A DNA stretch of 25,999 nucleotides from a virus. The stretch is taken from the IMG/VR virus record IMGVR_UViG_3300023178_002735, positions 1-25,999 of that record; one strand, written 5' to 3'. Positions 16,588 through 23,665 of the stretch are shown here, one piece after another (within the stretch, counting starts at the first letter, position 1; every line of letters starts with the position of its first letter). The position numbers were made by a program, and so were the translations under genes. The notes below the pieces were generated by a model. That model saw only the letters and a list, made by a program, of their open reading frames with translations. It was not told the DNA's origin and did no database searches.

Positions 16588-17298
16588 ATGGCAATTCAAT
16601 TAATTAATATCGGTAATGTAGCTAACGACGGCACTGGAGATGATCTTCGTGAAGCAATGATCAAAATAAATCAAAATTTTGAAGAATTAGATTTACGAGA
16701 TGATGAACAAACTACTGCAAGTAATATTGGATTTGGCGGCGTTGGATTATTTTCTAATAAAATTAACTACAATTTACAGTTCAAAAGTCTAAATGCAGGA
16801 AATGATGTTACTATAACTGAAGCAAATGATTTGATTACAATAAATGCTTCGGGAGGTGTTCAAACATTAACCCTGCAATCAGACGTAAACTCGACAGAAT
16901 ACGAAGATGATGCGATTGTAAAAATTGTTGGTGGTGATTATATAGATACTGTAATTATTGATGGAGGCTTAAGAGTTAATTATACTGGGCCTACCAGAGT
17001 GCAAGATGATCCAACTCCTCAGTTAGCAGGATCTTTAGATGCTAACTTACAAAATATTACAAATGCAGCTATTATTTCTGCAAATAGATTTGAAGGTAAT
17101 TTTGTAGGTAATTTGAACGGAACAGTTCACGGTATTGATGTTAGAAATATCAACTCAACTGAATTTGATTTTGGTTCAACATTTGCCGGTATAAATGTTA
17201 CTACTGCATTAAATTGGTTCTTATATTTAAATGATGTAGATTACGGCAGTTTCTCAAATCCAACACCTGTACAAAGTGATTTTGGTACATTTGTTTAA
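16588..17298 (+). CDS. Small tail-fibre/baseplate-type structural protein with shared anchor
   Basis: A 236-aa protein starting MAIQLINIGNVANDGTGDDL. Its first ~36 residues (ending INQNFEELDL) are a diverged copy of the N-terminal module of the genes at 613 and 9903. The middle is beta-rich, and residues ~170-185 (EGNFVGNLNGTVHGIDV) resemble the G-x-V rungs of the neighbouring fibres. It follows the protease by 12 nt, with AAGGAAAG upstream and no promoter of its own, so it is probably co-transcribed with the protease. Because it consists of little more than the anchor plus a short body, it may be a short fibre or an adaptor at the baseplate; this is inference. Confidence 0.75.
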   Translation: MAIQLINIGNVANDGTGDDLREAMIKINQNFEELDLRDDEQTTASNIGFGGVGLFSNKINYNLQFKSLNAGNDVTITEANDLITINASGGVQTLTLQSDVNSTEYEDDAIVKIVGGDYIDTVIIDGGLRVNYTGPTRVQDDPTPQLAGSLDANLQNITNAAIISANRFEGNFVGNLNGTVHGIDVRNINSTEFDFGSTFAGINVTTALNWFLYLNDVDYGSFSNPTPVQSDFGTFV

Positions 17299-17308
17299 TA
17301 CTTAATCC

Positions 17309-17316
17309 GATAAATA
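17309..17316 (+). promoter_or_regulatory. Putative T4-type late promoter (GATAAATA)
   Basis: GATAAATA lies in a 40-bp gap, 22 nt before the ATG at 17339, and is followed by the ribosome binding site AAGGAAA. It would drive the YHYH/He_PIG gene. Confidence 0.65.
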
Positions 17317-17338
17317 CGTTGTATAAGGAAAATCTACT

Positions 17339-17653
17339 ATGACGTTTGACCCATCTGTATTAGGATTGATATCAACAACTGGTTTATTTAAAAGTGAAAC
17401 CATTTTTACAAAAAACCAAAATCTACTGAATGTTACAAGTGACGGTGTTCCATTACCTGCTAGAGTGGATACTAGCAGCATAACTAGACAAGATTATAAT
17501 TATAACTTTGTATACCGAGCAGGTGATAACACTCAATATCCACAAGAAAGTAAGAATTTAGATCTAGGTATCTTTGCCAATGGCGTTTTGTTTAATTTAG
17601 ATATAGGAACAAAATATCTACCTAAATATAAAGATGCAAGTCCTGTAATTTAA
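17339..17653 (+). CDS. YHYH-domain virion protein, N-terminal part (frame-split)
   Basis: This 104-codon frame, starting MTFDPSVLGLISTTGLFKSE, has a good ribosome binding site (AAGGAAA) and a late promoter upstream. The segment LGIFANGVLFNLDIGTKYLP (residues ~76-95) corresponds to the early part of a YHYH domain, where a beta strand ending in a NGV turn is typical. The frame stops at TAA 17651-17653, and the rest of the same domain continues immediately in the -1 frame. This is therefore very unlikely to be a complete 104-aa protein; it is the N-terminus of a ~1,467-aa gene product. Confidence 0.78.
   Translation: MTFDPSVLGLISTTGLFKSETIFTKNQNLLNVTSDGVPLPARVDTSSITRQDYNYNFVYRAGDNTQYPQESKNLDLGIFANGVLFNLDIGTKYLPKYKDASPVI
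17632..17653 (+). other. -1 frame break inside YHYH domain gene
   Basis: The downstream frame opens at 17632 (after TAA at 17629-17631) and the upstream frame closes at 17653, so the shift must fall in this 22-bp window. Adding one T to the TTT at 17649-17651 restores a continuous frame reading SPVILTFNKNHFPN. A homopolymer deletion, either real or from sequencing, is the simplest explanation. No canonical slippery heptamer is visible. Confidence 0.82.
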
Positions 17654-20600
17654 CATTCAATAAAAATCATTTTCCTAATCTTTTTAATTATGATAGCGAC
17701 TACGGTAATATAACAAACGGAAAGTATGTTTACAGATCCGGAAGTTTTCTATCTAATGGATGGAATTATGCAAATGTTTGGGGTAGTAAAGTATACTATA
17801 GCGAAACTCAATATAACAATGACTATTACAGACATAGTGATGGACATAGTAAAATATTAGGATTTTGTTTCGATGGGTATCCTATTTACGGACCTTATGG
17901 ATATACAGCGGCAACAGATAGTAATTCAGGCACTTCGTTAATTAAGTCAAGCTATAGAAAAAAATTAGGCGATAGTCATAGAAATCCTTTATGGAAGTAC
18001 GATAGCAAGTTAACTCTTACAGATGGTAGCGAAATTACACTTACAGCAGGATCTTTTTTAGAAGATTATGAGTATAGTAGATCAAAAAGCAGTCTTGATG
18101 AATTTAATGGACGTTATTGTGTTACACCAGATTTTCCTGATGGAACTTATGCGTACTTTTTAACATTTGAAGATGAAACATTATCGGAACCTGCTTATCC
18201 GTATATAGTTGGATCTAGCACAAAACAACAAAGGTCTTTCCCTCAGCCATTATCAGAAGAAGCAATTTTAAGCCAATCTCTTTGGTCAATAGCAACCGGC
18301 GCAAGAATTACAACTCTTATAGAAAGAAATGTTGTTTATATTCCTCTTCCTTTAAATAATTTTAATGGAATAACTGTTGAATTAATTAGTGGTTCTATAC
18401 CTAATGGTTTAAGATTTGAAGGAAATGTAATTGTAGGTACAGTATACGAAGTTTCATATAATAAAACATTCAATGCTGTAATTAGAGCTAATTACGAAAA
18501 TACATTTGAAGATAGAACAATAGAAATAGTTGTCACAGGACCTGATGCACCTGAATGGATAACTGCACAAGGATTATTACCAGTTGGTCCTAATAATACG
18601 TTTTATATTTTAGACAGTGAAATTGTTGACTTTCAATTGACGGCTATAGATAGCGATATAAGTGCAGGAGACAGTTTAAGTTATTATATAGCAGATGGAG
18701 ATGGAGAATTACCTCCCGGCATAACACTTACTGAAGACGGTAGAATATATGGTATGACTGAGCCTCTTTTAGCATTAGATAAAAGATACGCAGGCGGCCG
18801 TTATGATATGGCACCATTTAGTGCATTACCAATGGATTTTGCTGCTGCAAGTGATTATTACGGAACACGAGAAGAAGGAACTATTAATCCTGATAGTAAT
18901 TTAATTAAATTAAATAGGTACTATCCTTTTGCAGTAACAGTAACAGACGGAGAAACCTTTGTAAAAAGAGAATTTAGGATTTTTGTTGTAGGTGATGATT
19001 TCTTAAAAGCAGACAATACTGAAATGGAGGCAGGAACTACCCTATTTAATGCTGATGCTACACACGTTAGAAATCCTACCTGGATAACTCCAAGAGATTT
19101 GGGTTATAAGAGAGCAAATAATTATACAACTATTTCATTAGATGTTATAAACAATCCTACATTAGAAGGTGCTATTACGTATACATTAGAAAATGTAAAT
19201 GACGATAATAGCAAAAGCGAGCTACCTCCAGGACTTAGTATTGATAAAAACACAGGTGAACTATACGGCGTTATACCTTATCAAACAGCAATAGTACAAG
19301 ATTACAAGTTTACAGTAAGAGCAACAAGACGTGTTTCCGATTTAGAAACACTCTCGATATTTGGCACTTATTATGAGGATACGCTCTTAGGTAAAACAAG
19401 TTTTAAAATTTATAAAACTGATTTAACTGGTACAGCTGATGGCATAAATGATTTATTTGAACTTGTTGGAAAAGAAATTCTATTAGAAGATAATGTATAT
19501 ACAGTTATTAGTGTAGATGATAGAAATCCAGATTTTGATGTGATTGTTATAGATCAATCTCTAGCACCTAAAATTAACTTATTAGCATCCAGAACGTCTT
19601 CAGCAGGACAAGATCATTTTTATGTTGCTCGGTTATCTGAAAAAGATAAAAGTAAATATCAAGGCAGAACACTAAAATTTGCAGAAAATGAAGAATATGT
19701 CATTGCAGATATAACACCTTATATTGAATATAATATTAGACAAACTAACCCATCAAATGATGATATATTGCCATCCCAATCTCCAACAATTATGACTATA
19801 GGTGAAAACTATTATCTTGGGGATTTTGCTATCTGGCCTAGTTCAGCAAATGGTAATGATCGTATATTCAAATGTGTAGAAGCACATACTATGAATCAAT
19901 TTTTAGATGACGACGGTATAGCTCAACCATTATTTGATCAAACAAAATGGGTAGAAGTTGCAGAAGACCTAAGTGGATTAAGTATAGCTGATAGGGTAGC
20001 AGCAACAAAACAGGCATTAGATAAAGTTTACGGAACCTCATATGTAAGAAGAGTTATACAAGGTGTTTGGAACATAAGACTACCTAGTACTAGCCAAACA
20101 AGAATTATAGAAAATATAAGGTCTTTCTTTGTAGGGGTTGATAGTACAGAATTTAATATCGAACTTGTTAGAGATAATGAAGACAGAATTTTACTAGATA
20201 GAAATTTATCAAGACAAATATCAGGTGGAAATAATTATGGTATAGGATTATTTAAAAATGATTTCTTCTTTAAAAACATAATTGTTACAAGTGAAGATCC
20301 TGTCAATATTCCATCTAGCATAAAAACATTTGAAATCAAAATTTTAGGTGAAGTAGATACAGAAATTACTTGGATAACTAGTAGTGACCTAGGAATAATT
20401 CCTGCAAACTTTGATAGTACCTTAAAGGTTGTTGCTCAATCAACAGTGCCTGATACTAAAATGATTTATACAATTACAGATGGAAAACTTCCAAATGGTT
20501 TGACATTAAGTTATACTGGAGAAATTTTAGGCGCAGCAAAACAATTTGGGACATTAGAAAGTCCTGGTTTAACAATTTTTGAAAATAAAACAGTAACTTG

Positions 20601-21741
20601 GGACGGTAAAATTCCTGGCGATACAACATTTGATAGAGATTACAGATTTACTGTAAAAGCCAGAGATAGATTCAATTTCAAATCTATTGAAAGAGAGTTT
20701 CTTTTAAAAGTTGAAGATTTAGATAACACCCAATATACAGATATTGTAGCCCGACCTATGTTACCTAGACAACAAAGAATACTTTACAAAGATTTTACAA
20801 GTAACACAGATGTTTTTGTTCCTAGTTATATTTACAGACCCACTGATATTAAGTTTGGTGTGCAAAAAAATATAGAAATGCTAGTTTATGCAGGTATCGA
20901 AGCAACTGAAATAGATCGATTTGTAGCTGCGGCTGCAAAAAATCATAAAAGGAAAAAATATATACTAGGTGATTTTAAAACTGCAAAAGCGATCGAACCA
21001 ACAACTAAAGAGATAGTTTACGAAGTTGTATACATAGATGTTATAGATCCTGCTGTGCCTGCAACTGGTGAAGTAAGGAATAGTTTTAGAATAAACACAC
21101 AGCGTGATATTACAGTAGATAGTATACAATATGCTGGAAAAGATGATGTAACAAAATACGGTTTAGGCACAGACGAACTTCCAGTTTATGGACGACAAAT
21201 TGTAAAATTTGTGTTTGCGGAAAATGAAACACTTGTAATTGAAACAAGATCTGGTGATGATGTTGGTGTAAATGTAGACAACAGCGATTTTGAGTTAGAA
21301 ATAAGAAATGGTAATGATTTTAATGTTGTTTTACAAACAAGTCCTGCAGAATCGATGAGATTACGCCCTTCACCTACTAATACAATTAAGGCAGATTCAG
21401 ACGCAATAAAAGTAAGTAATTCTAAAGACGATGTAAGATACTTGTCTAATATTCCTAATATGAGAAATCAAATTAAACAAATAGGAAAAAATGAGAGAAA
21501 CTTTTTACCTTTATGGATGAGAACGGCACAAGAAGGATTTTATGAATTAGATTATGTGAGTGCTATTCCTGTATGTTATTGTAAGCCAGGATATTCAGAT
21601 GATATATTAAGACTCATAAATAAAAGTGGTTTTGATCCAAAAGATATAAATTTTGATATAGACAGGTACATTGTAAAACGTACACAAAATTCTAATGACG
21701 AACAGTATGTATTGTTCGCAAATTATCAATTCAATGTTTAA
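17650..21741 (+). CDS. YHYH and He_PIG-repeat virion protein, C-terminal part (frame-split)
   Basis: An open frame of about 1,363 codons continuing the gene begun at 17339. There is no ATG for the first kilobase; the first formal start is a TTG at 18637, in the middle of a beta domain, so a start there is not credible. The N-terminal part completes a YHYH domain: DGHSKILGFCFDGYPIYGPY (nt ~17839-17898), then FNGRYCVTP..PDGTYAYF (nt ~18100-18160), with YAYF in place of the literal YHYH. Four He_PIG-like putative Ig repeats follow, marked by (L/I)P(P/N)G(I/L)..-G-...G (nt ~18390-18440, 18710-18755, 19225-19270, 20485-20535). The C-terminus (LPLWMRTAQEGFYELDYV, then CYCKPGYSDDIL and QYVLFANYQFNV) is one I associate with marine T4-like virion proteins. 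The likely role is a tail or baseplate adhesin. Confidence 0.8.
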   Translation, partial: LTFNKNHFPNLFNYDSDYGNITNGKYVYRSGSFLSNGWNYANVWGSKVYYSETQYNNDYYRHSDGHSKILGFCFDGYPIYGPYGYTAATDSNSGTSLIKSSYRKKLGDSHRNPLWKYDSKLTLTDGSEITLTAGSFLEDYEYSRSKSSLDEFNGRYCVTPDFPDGTYAYFLTFEDETLSEPAYPYIVGSSTKQQRSFPQPLSEEAILSQSLWSIATGARITTLIERNVVYIPLPLNNFNGITVELISGSIPNGLRFEGNVIVGTVYEVSYNKTFNAVIRANYENTFEDRTIEIVVTGPDAPEWITAQGLLPVGPNNTFYILDSEIVDFQLTAIDSDISAGDSLSYYIADGDGELPPGITLTEDGRIYGMTEPLLALDKRYAGGRYDMAPFSALPMDFAAASDYYGTREEGTINPDSNLIKLNRYYPFAVTVTDGETFVKREFRIFVVGDDFLKADNTEMEAGTTLFNADATHVRNPTWITPRDLGYKRANNYTTISLDVINNPTLEGAITYTLENVNDDNSKSELPPGLSIDKNTGELYGVIPYQTAIVQDYKFTVRATRRVSDLETLSIFGTYYEDTLLGKTSFKIYKTDLTGTADGINDLFELVGKEILLEDNVYTVISVDDRNPDFDVIVIDQSLAPKINLLASRTSSAGQDHFYVARLSEKDKSKYQGRTLKFAENEEYVIADITPYIEYNIRQTNPSNDDILPSQSPTIMTIGENYYLGDFAIWPSSANGNDRIFKCVEAHTMNQFLDDDGIAQPLFDQTKWVEVAEDLSGLSIADRVAATKQALDKVYGTSYVRRVIQGVWNIRLPSTSQTRIIENIRSFFVGVDSTEFNIELVRDNEDRILLDRNLSRQISGGNNYGIGLFKNDFFFKNIIVTSEDPVNIPSSIKTFEIKILGEVDTEITWITSSDLGIIPANFDSTLKVVAQSTVPDTKMIYTITDGKLPNGLTLSYTGEILGAAKQFGTLESPGLTIFENKTVTWDGKIPGDTTFDRDYRFTVKARDRFNFKSIEREFLLKVEDLDNTQYTDIVARPMLPRQQRILYKDFTSNTDVFVPSYIYRPTDIKFGVQKNIEMLVYAGIEATEIDRFVAAAAKNHKRKKYILGDFKTAKAIEPTTKEIVYEVVYIDVIDPAVPATGEVRNSFRINTQRDITVDSIQYAGKDDVTKYGLGTDELPVYGRQIVKFVFAENETLVIETRSGDDVGVNVDNSDFELEIRNGNDFNVVLQTSPAESMRLRPSPTNTIKADSDAIKVSNSKDDVRYLSNIPNMRNQIKQIGKNERNFLPLWMRTAQEGFYELDYVSAIPVCYCKPGYSDDILRLINKSGFDPKDINFDIDRYIVKRTQNSNDEQYVLFANYQFNV

Positions 21742-21745
21742 GTGT

Positions 21746-21753
21746 GATAAATA
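21746..21753 (+). promoter_or_regulatory. Putative T4-type late promoter (GATAAATA)
   Basis: GATAAATA begins just after the stop of the YHYH gene and lies 21 nt before the ATG at 21775, followed by the ribosome binding site AGAGGAA. Confidence 0.65.
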
Positions 21754-21774
21754 CTTAACTAAAGAGGAACAAAA

Positions 21775-22431
21775 ATGGCTAGTAACATTATATCAACAAC
21801 GATTGACGCAACTTATCCAGTAGCAGGTGTTGACAACGACACTCAAGGGTTTCGTGATAACTTTCAAATTATCAAAGATGCATTAACAACTGCAAAAAGC
21901 GAGATTGGTGCATTACAAGATCAAACTTGTAAGGTAACAAATAGCGCCGAGGGTGTTGTAGAAAATAATTTTAATGAAAGTAGTATTCTTGATGCATCTT
22001 TAGACAATGTTACCTTTAGATTAAAACCAAACGAAAATCAAAATTTATTGCAAACAGTAAATGTAGATGTTGGTAGAGGACATTACCAAGTTTATACTAT
22101 CGGTGCTGATATAGGTTCTGACCAAACAATAGATTTTTCTTTACAAAACTGGCCAGTTCGTAATACAAATGATGGAGTAGCAAGAGTTACTTTACATTTG
22201 TATGGCAACGGCAATAATAACACTGCTAAATTAATGGCAGCAAATAGTGGCGCAATATTTAAAACAAGTGCTTGGCCAACTCCTGTAGGAGATGATTCAA
22301 TAGACGATTCAGCATCTGTTGTTGTAACTAGTCAAACACAACCTACTATCATAGATCTATGGAGTTATGATAGTGGTACAACTGTTTATGCTAATTATTT
22401 AGGTTCGTTTGCTAAGTCATCAGATGCATAA
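21775..22431 (+). CDS. Virion structural protein (short tail-fibre/baseplate type)
   Basis: A 218-aa protein starting MASNIISTTIDATYPVAGVD. The N-terminal region, with NDTQGFRDNFQIIKDAL (residues ~21-37), is a more distant version of the anchor found at 613, 9903 and 16588: a polar-glycine loop followed by an (R/F)..(I/F)..NF..(L/I) amphipathic helix. The remainder is beta-rich and includes LYGNGNNNTAKLMAANSG and a C-terminal SYDSGTTVYANYLGSF strand. I recall close relatives annotated as structural proteins in T4-like cyanophages. It has its own late octamer and AGAGGAA ribosome binding site. The stop overlaps the ATG of the next gene (ATGCATAA). Confidence 0.75.
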   Translation: MASNIISTTIDATYPVAGVDNDTQGFRDNFQIIKDALTTAKSEIGALQDQTCKVTNSAEGVVENNFNESSILDASLDNVTFRLKPNENQNLLQTVNVDVGRGHYQVYTIGADIGSDQTIDFSLQNWPVRNTNDGVARVTLHLYGNGNNNTAKLMAANSGAIFKTSAWPTPVGDDSIDDSASVVVTSQTQPTIIDLWSYDSGTTVYANYLGSFAKSSDA

Positions 22432-22669
22432 TAATCCTTTAATAGATACTTTAGATGATTTATCAATAAATGAGATTGAACAGAAAATTGTTATTTTACA
22501 AAGAAGATATTTTTCTGCAACAAATCCATCTGTTCAATCTCAAATCGTAAACTTTTTGAATATATACAAAGAAGAATTATCAACACGTAGAGCTATAGAG
22601 GCTCAAAAACAAAGACAAAATCAAGATGATGGTGAAAATTCACTTGACAATTTGATTAATGTGTCATAA
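22424..22669 (+). CDS. Conserved small coiled-coil phage protein
   Basis: An 81-aa protein starting MHNNPLIDTLDDLSINEIEQ. I chose the ATG at 22424, which overlaps the preceding stop as ATGCATAA; an in-frame TTG at 22409 would add five residues but is less likely. The protein is almost wholly helical and charged, with heptad-like spacing across IVILQRRYFSATNPSVQSQI and YKEELSTRRAIEAQKQRQ, and ends in an acidic segment DNLINVS. Similar small proteins lie beside structural genes in T4-like marine phages; none has a function I can name. It shares an operon with the 218-aa structural gene and lies 9 bp before the DnaE-like gene. Confidence 0.7.
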   Translation: MHNNPLIDTLDDLSINEIEQKIVILQRRYFSATNPSVQSQIVNFLNIYKEELSTRRAIEAQKQRQNQDDGENSLDNLINVS

Positions 22670-22678
22670 AATACAATT

Positions 22679-23236
22679 ATGCTTATGAGAACAGACGAAC
22701 TAGGAATACCACGATTCTCTAATCGCGATTTAATCGATATGATCTATTCAGGTCAATCAGATAAAGTTCACGTGGTTCTATGTAATCCCTCAGACGAAAT
22801 AGATAAGTTTAATAGTGTAATGGAGGAACAAGGTTTATCGCCATTACAAAAGTATATCCCATTAGATGTAGATCAAAAGACTTTTGACGGTGTATGTCAA
22901 AGTGAATGGTTTATGCCTGAAGAATATAAAGCACTTGCTATAGAAGAATGGCTATTCGCAAAAGTAATGGAGGAAAAACAACACGCTGGTGTTGACTTTG
23001 TTTATAACTCTGAAGAATGGATGCGAGTAGAACAAGAACTAGAAGCGTTTCACGAACGTGGTATGTATGATTTATTGCGCTATATGGTTTACCTTGTAGA
23101 CTTTATGCGTGAAAATGGTATTGTATGGGGCGTAGGACGTGGTTCAAGTGTAGCAAGTTATGTACTATATTTGATTGGTGTACATAGGATAAATTCAATT
23201 CAATATGAACTAGATTGGCGTGAGTTCTTACGATAA
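22679..23236 (+). CDS. DnaE-like protein lacking the catalytic segment (DNA pol III alpha NTPase-domain-like)
   Basis: A 185-aa protein whose C-terminal ~60 residues (MYDLLRYMVYLVDFMRENGI, GVGRGSSVASYVLYLIGV, YELDWREFL) line up with the start of the bacterial DNA polymerase III alpha (DnaE) palm, where the equivalent segment reads GPGRGSGAGSLVAY...ERFLNPER. The phosphate-contacting GxGRGS loop is present at residues 152-157. The protein ends at WREFLR, just before the place where DnaE carries its catalytic PDxDxD aspartates, so it cannot be a working polymerase by itself. The N-terminal ~120 residues (RFSNRDLIDMIYSGQSDKV onward) are reminiscent of the region between PHP and palm. Neither the ATG at 22679 nor the one at 22685 has a good ribosome binding site. 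The stop lies inside the next late promoter. Function unknown; nucleotide or DNA binding is an inference. Confidence 0.7.
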   Translation: MLMRTDELGIPRFSNRDLIDMIYSGQSDKVHVVLCNPSDEIDKFNSVMEEQGLSPLQKYIPLDVDQKTFDGVCQSEWFMPEEYKALAIEEWLFAKVMEEKQHAGVDFVYNSEEWMRVEQELEAFHERGMYDLLRYMVYLVDFMRENGIVWGVGRGSSVASYVLYLIGVHRINSIQYELDWREFLR

Positions 23237-23239
23237 ATA
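23232..23239 (+). promoter_or_regulatory. Putative T4-type late promoter (GATAAATA) overlapping a stop codon
   Basis: GATAAATA begins inside the last codon of the DnaE-like gene; its TAA at 23234-23236 is part of the octamer. It lies 24 nt before the ATG at 23264, followed by the ribosome binding site AAGGAGA. Confidence 0.65.
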
Positions 23240-23263
23240 TACGTATATAATAAGGAGACAATT

Positions 23264-23665
23264 ATGTCAAAAGTAGCAGCCGGAAAAAAACAGCATAGAA
23301 GTATGCGAGGCAAAACAGTAGATATGGATTTGTTACGAAAGCGTAATGAATTAACACCAGCAGTAGGTAATGCAAAAGTTAATGCAAGAGGTGATGAAAT
23401 TGGTCCTGGCGGACAAATTGTAAAGAAGCGTGAGGATATTGTTGCGGAACATTATGCTACTGCTAATGCATCAGCTCGTAAGCAGCCTGTTGAAGCAGTT
23501 GTAGAAGAACAACAACCTGTTGAAGAACCTGTAGTAGCAAAGCAAACAAGAACTACTAAGAAATCAGCAGCACCTGCAGAAGTAGCAGCAGAAGAAGCAG
23601 CACTTGATGCAGAAGAAGAATGGGTCGAAGACGAGGACGGCAATTTTGTAAAAAAAGGTGAATGA
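23264..23665 (+). CDS. Conserved phage protein with basic head and acidic Ala/Glu tail
   Basis: A 133-aa protein starting MSKVAAGKKQHRSMRGKTVD. The first ~65 residues are basic and look well folded or conserved (MDLLRKRNELTPAVGNAKVN, then GPGGQIVKKREDIV). The second half is low-complexity, rich in Ala, Glu, Val and Gln (residues ~73-110), and ends in an acidic segment EEEWVEDEDGNFVKKGE. I recall near-identical N-termini in T4-like cyanophage proteins annotated as hypothetical or virion-associated. Expression from a strong late signal (GATAAATA plus AAGGAGA) fits a virion or assembly role. There is no enzyme motif, signal peptide or membrane segment. Its TGA overlaps the start of the oxygenase-like gene. 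Confidence 0.75.
   Translation: MSKVAAGKKQHRSMRGKTVDMDLLRKRNELTPAVGNAKVNARGDEIGPGGQIVKKREDIVAEHYATANASARKQPVEAVVEEQQPVEEPVVAKQTRTTKKSAAPAEVAAEEAALDAEEEWVEDEDGNFVKKGE

Noticed and set aside
18637-18639. TTG at 18637 as the true start of the He_PIG protein
   Set aside because: It has no ribosome binding site, lies in the middle of a beta domain (upstream residues VDFQ are in the same strand), and nearly 1 kb of in-frame coding sequence containing a YHYH domain precedes it.
22409-22411. TTG at 22409 as start of the coiled-coil protein
   Set aside because: The ATG at 22424 is a stronger start codon and gives the short ATG-stop overlap also seen between other genes here; the TTG lacks a better ribosome binding site.
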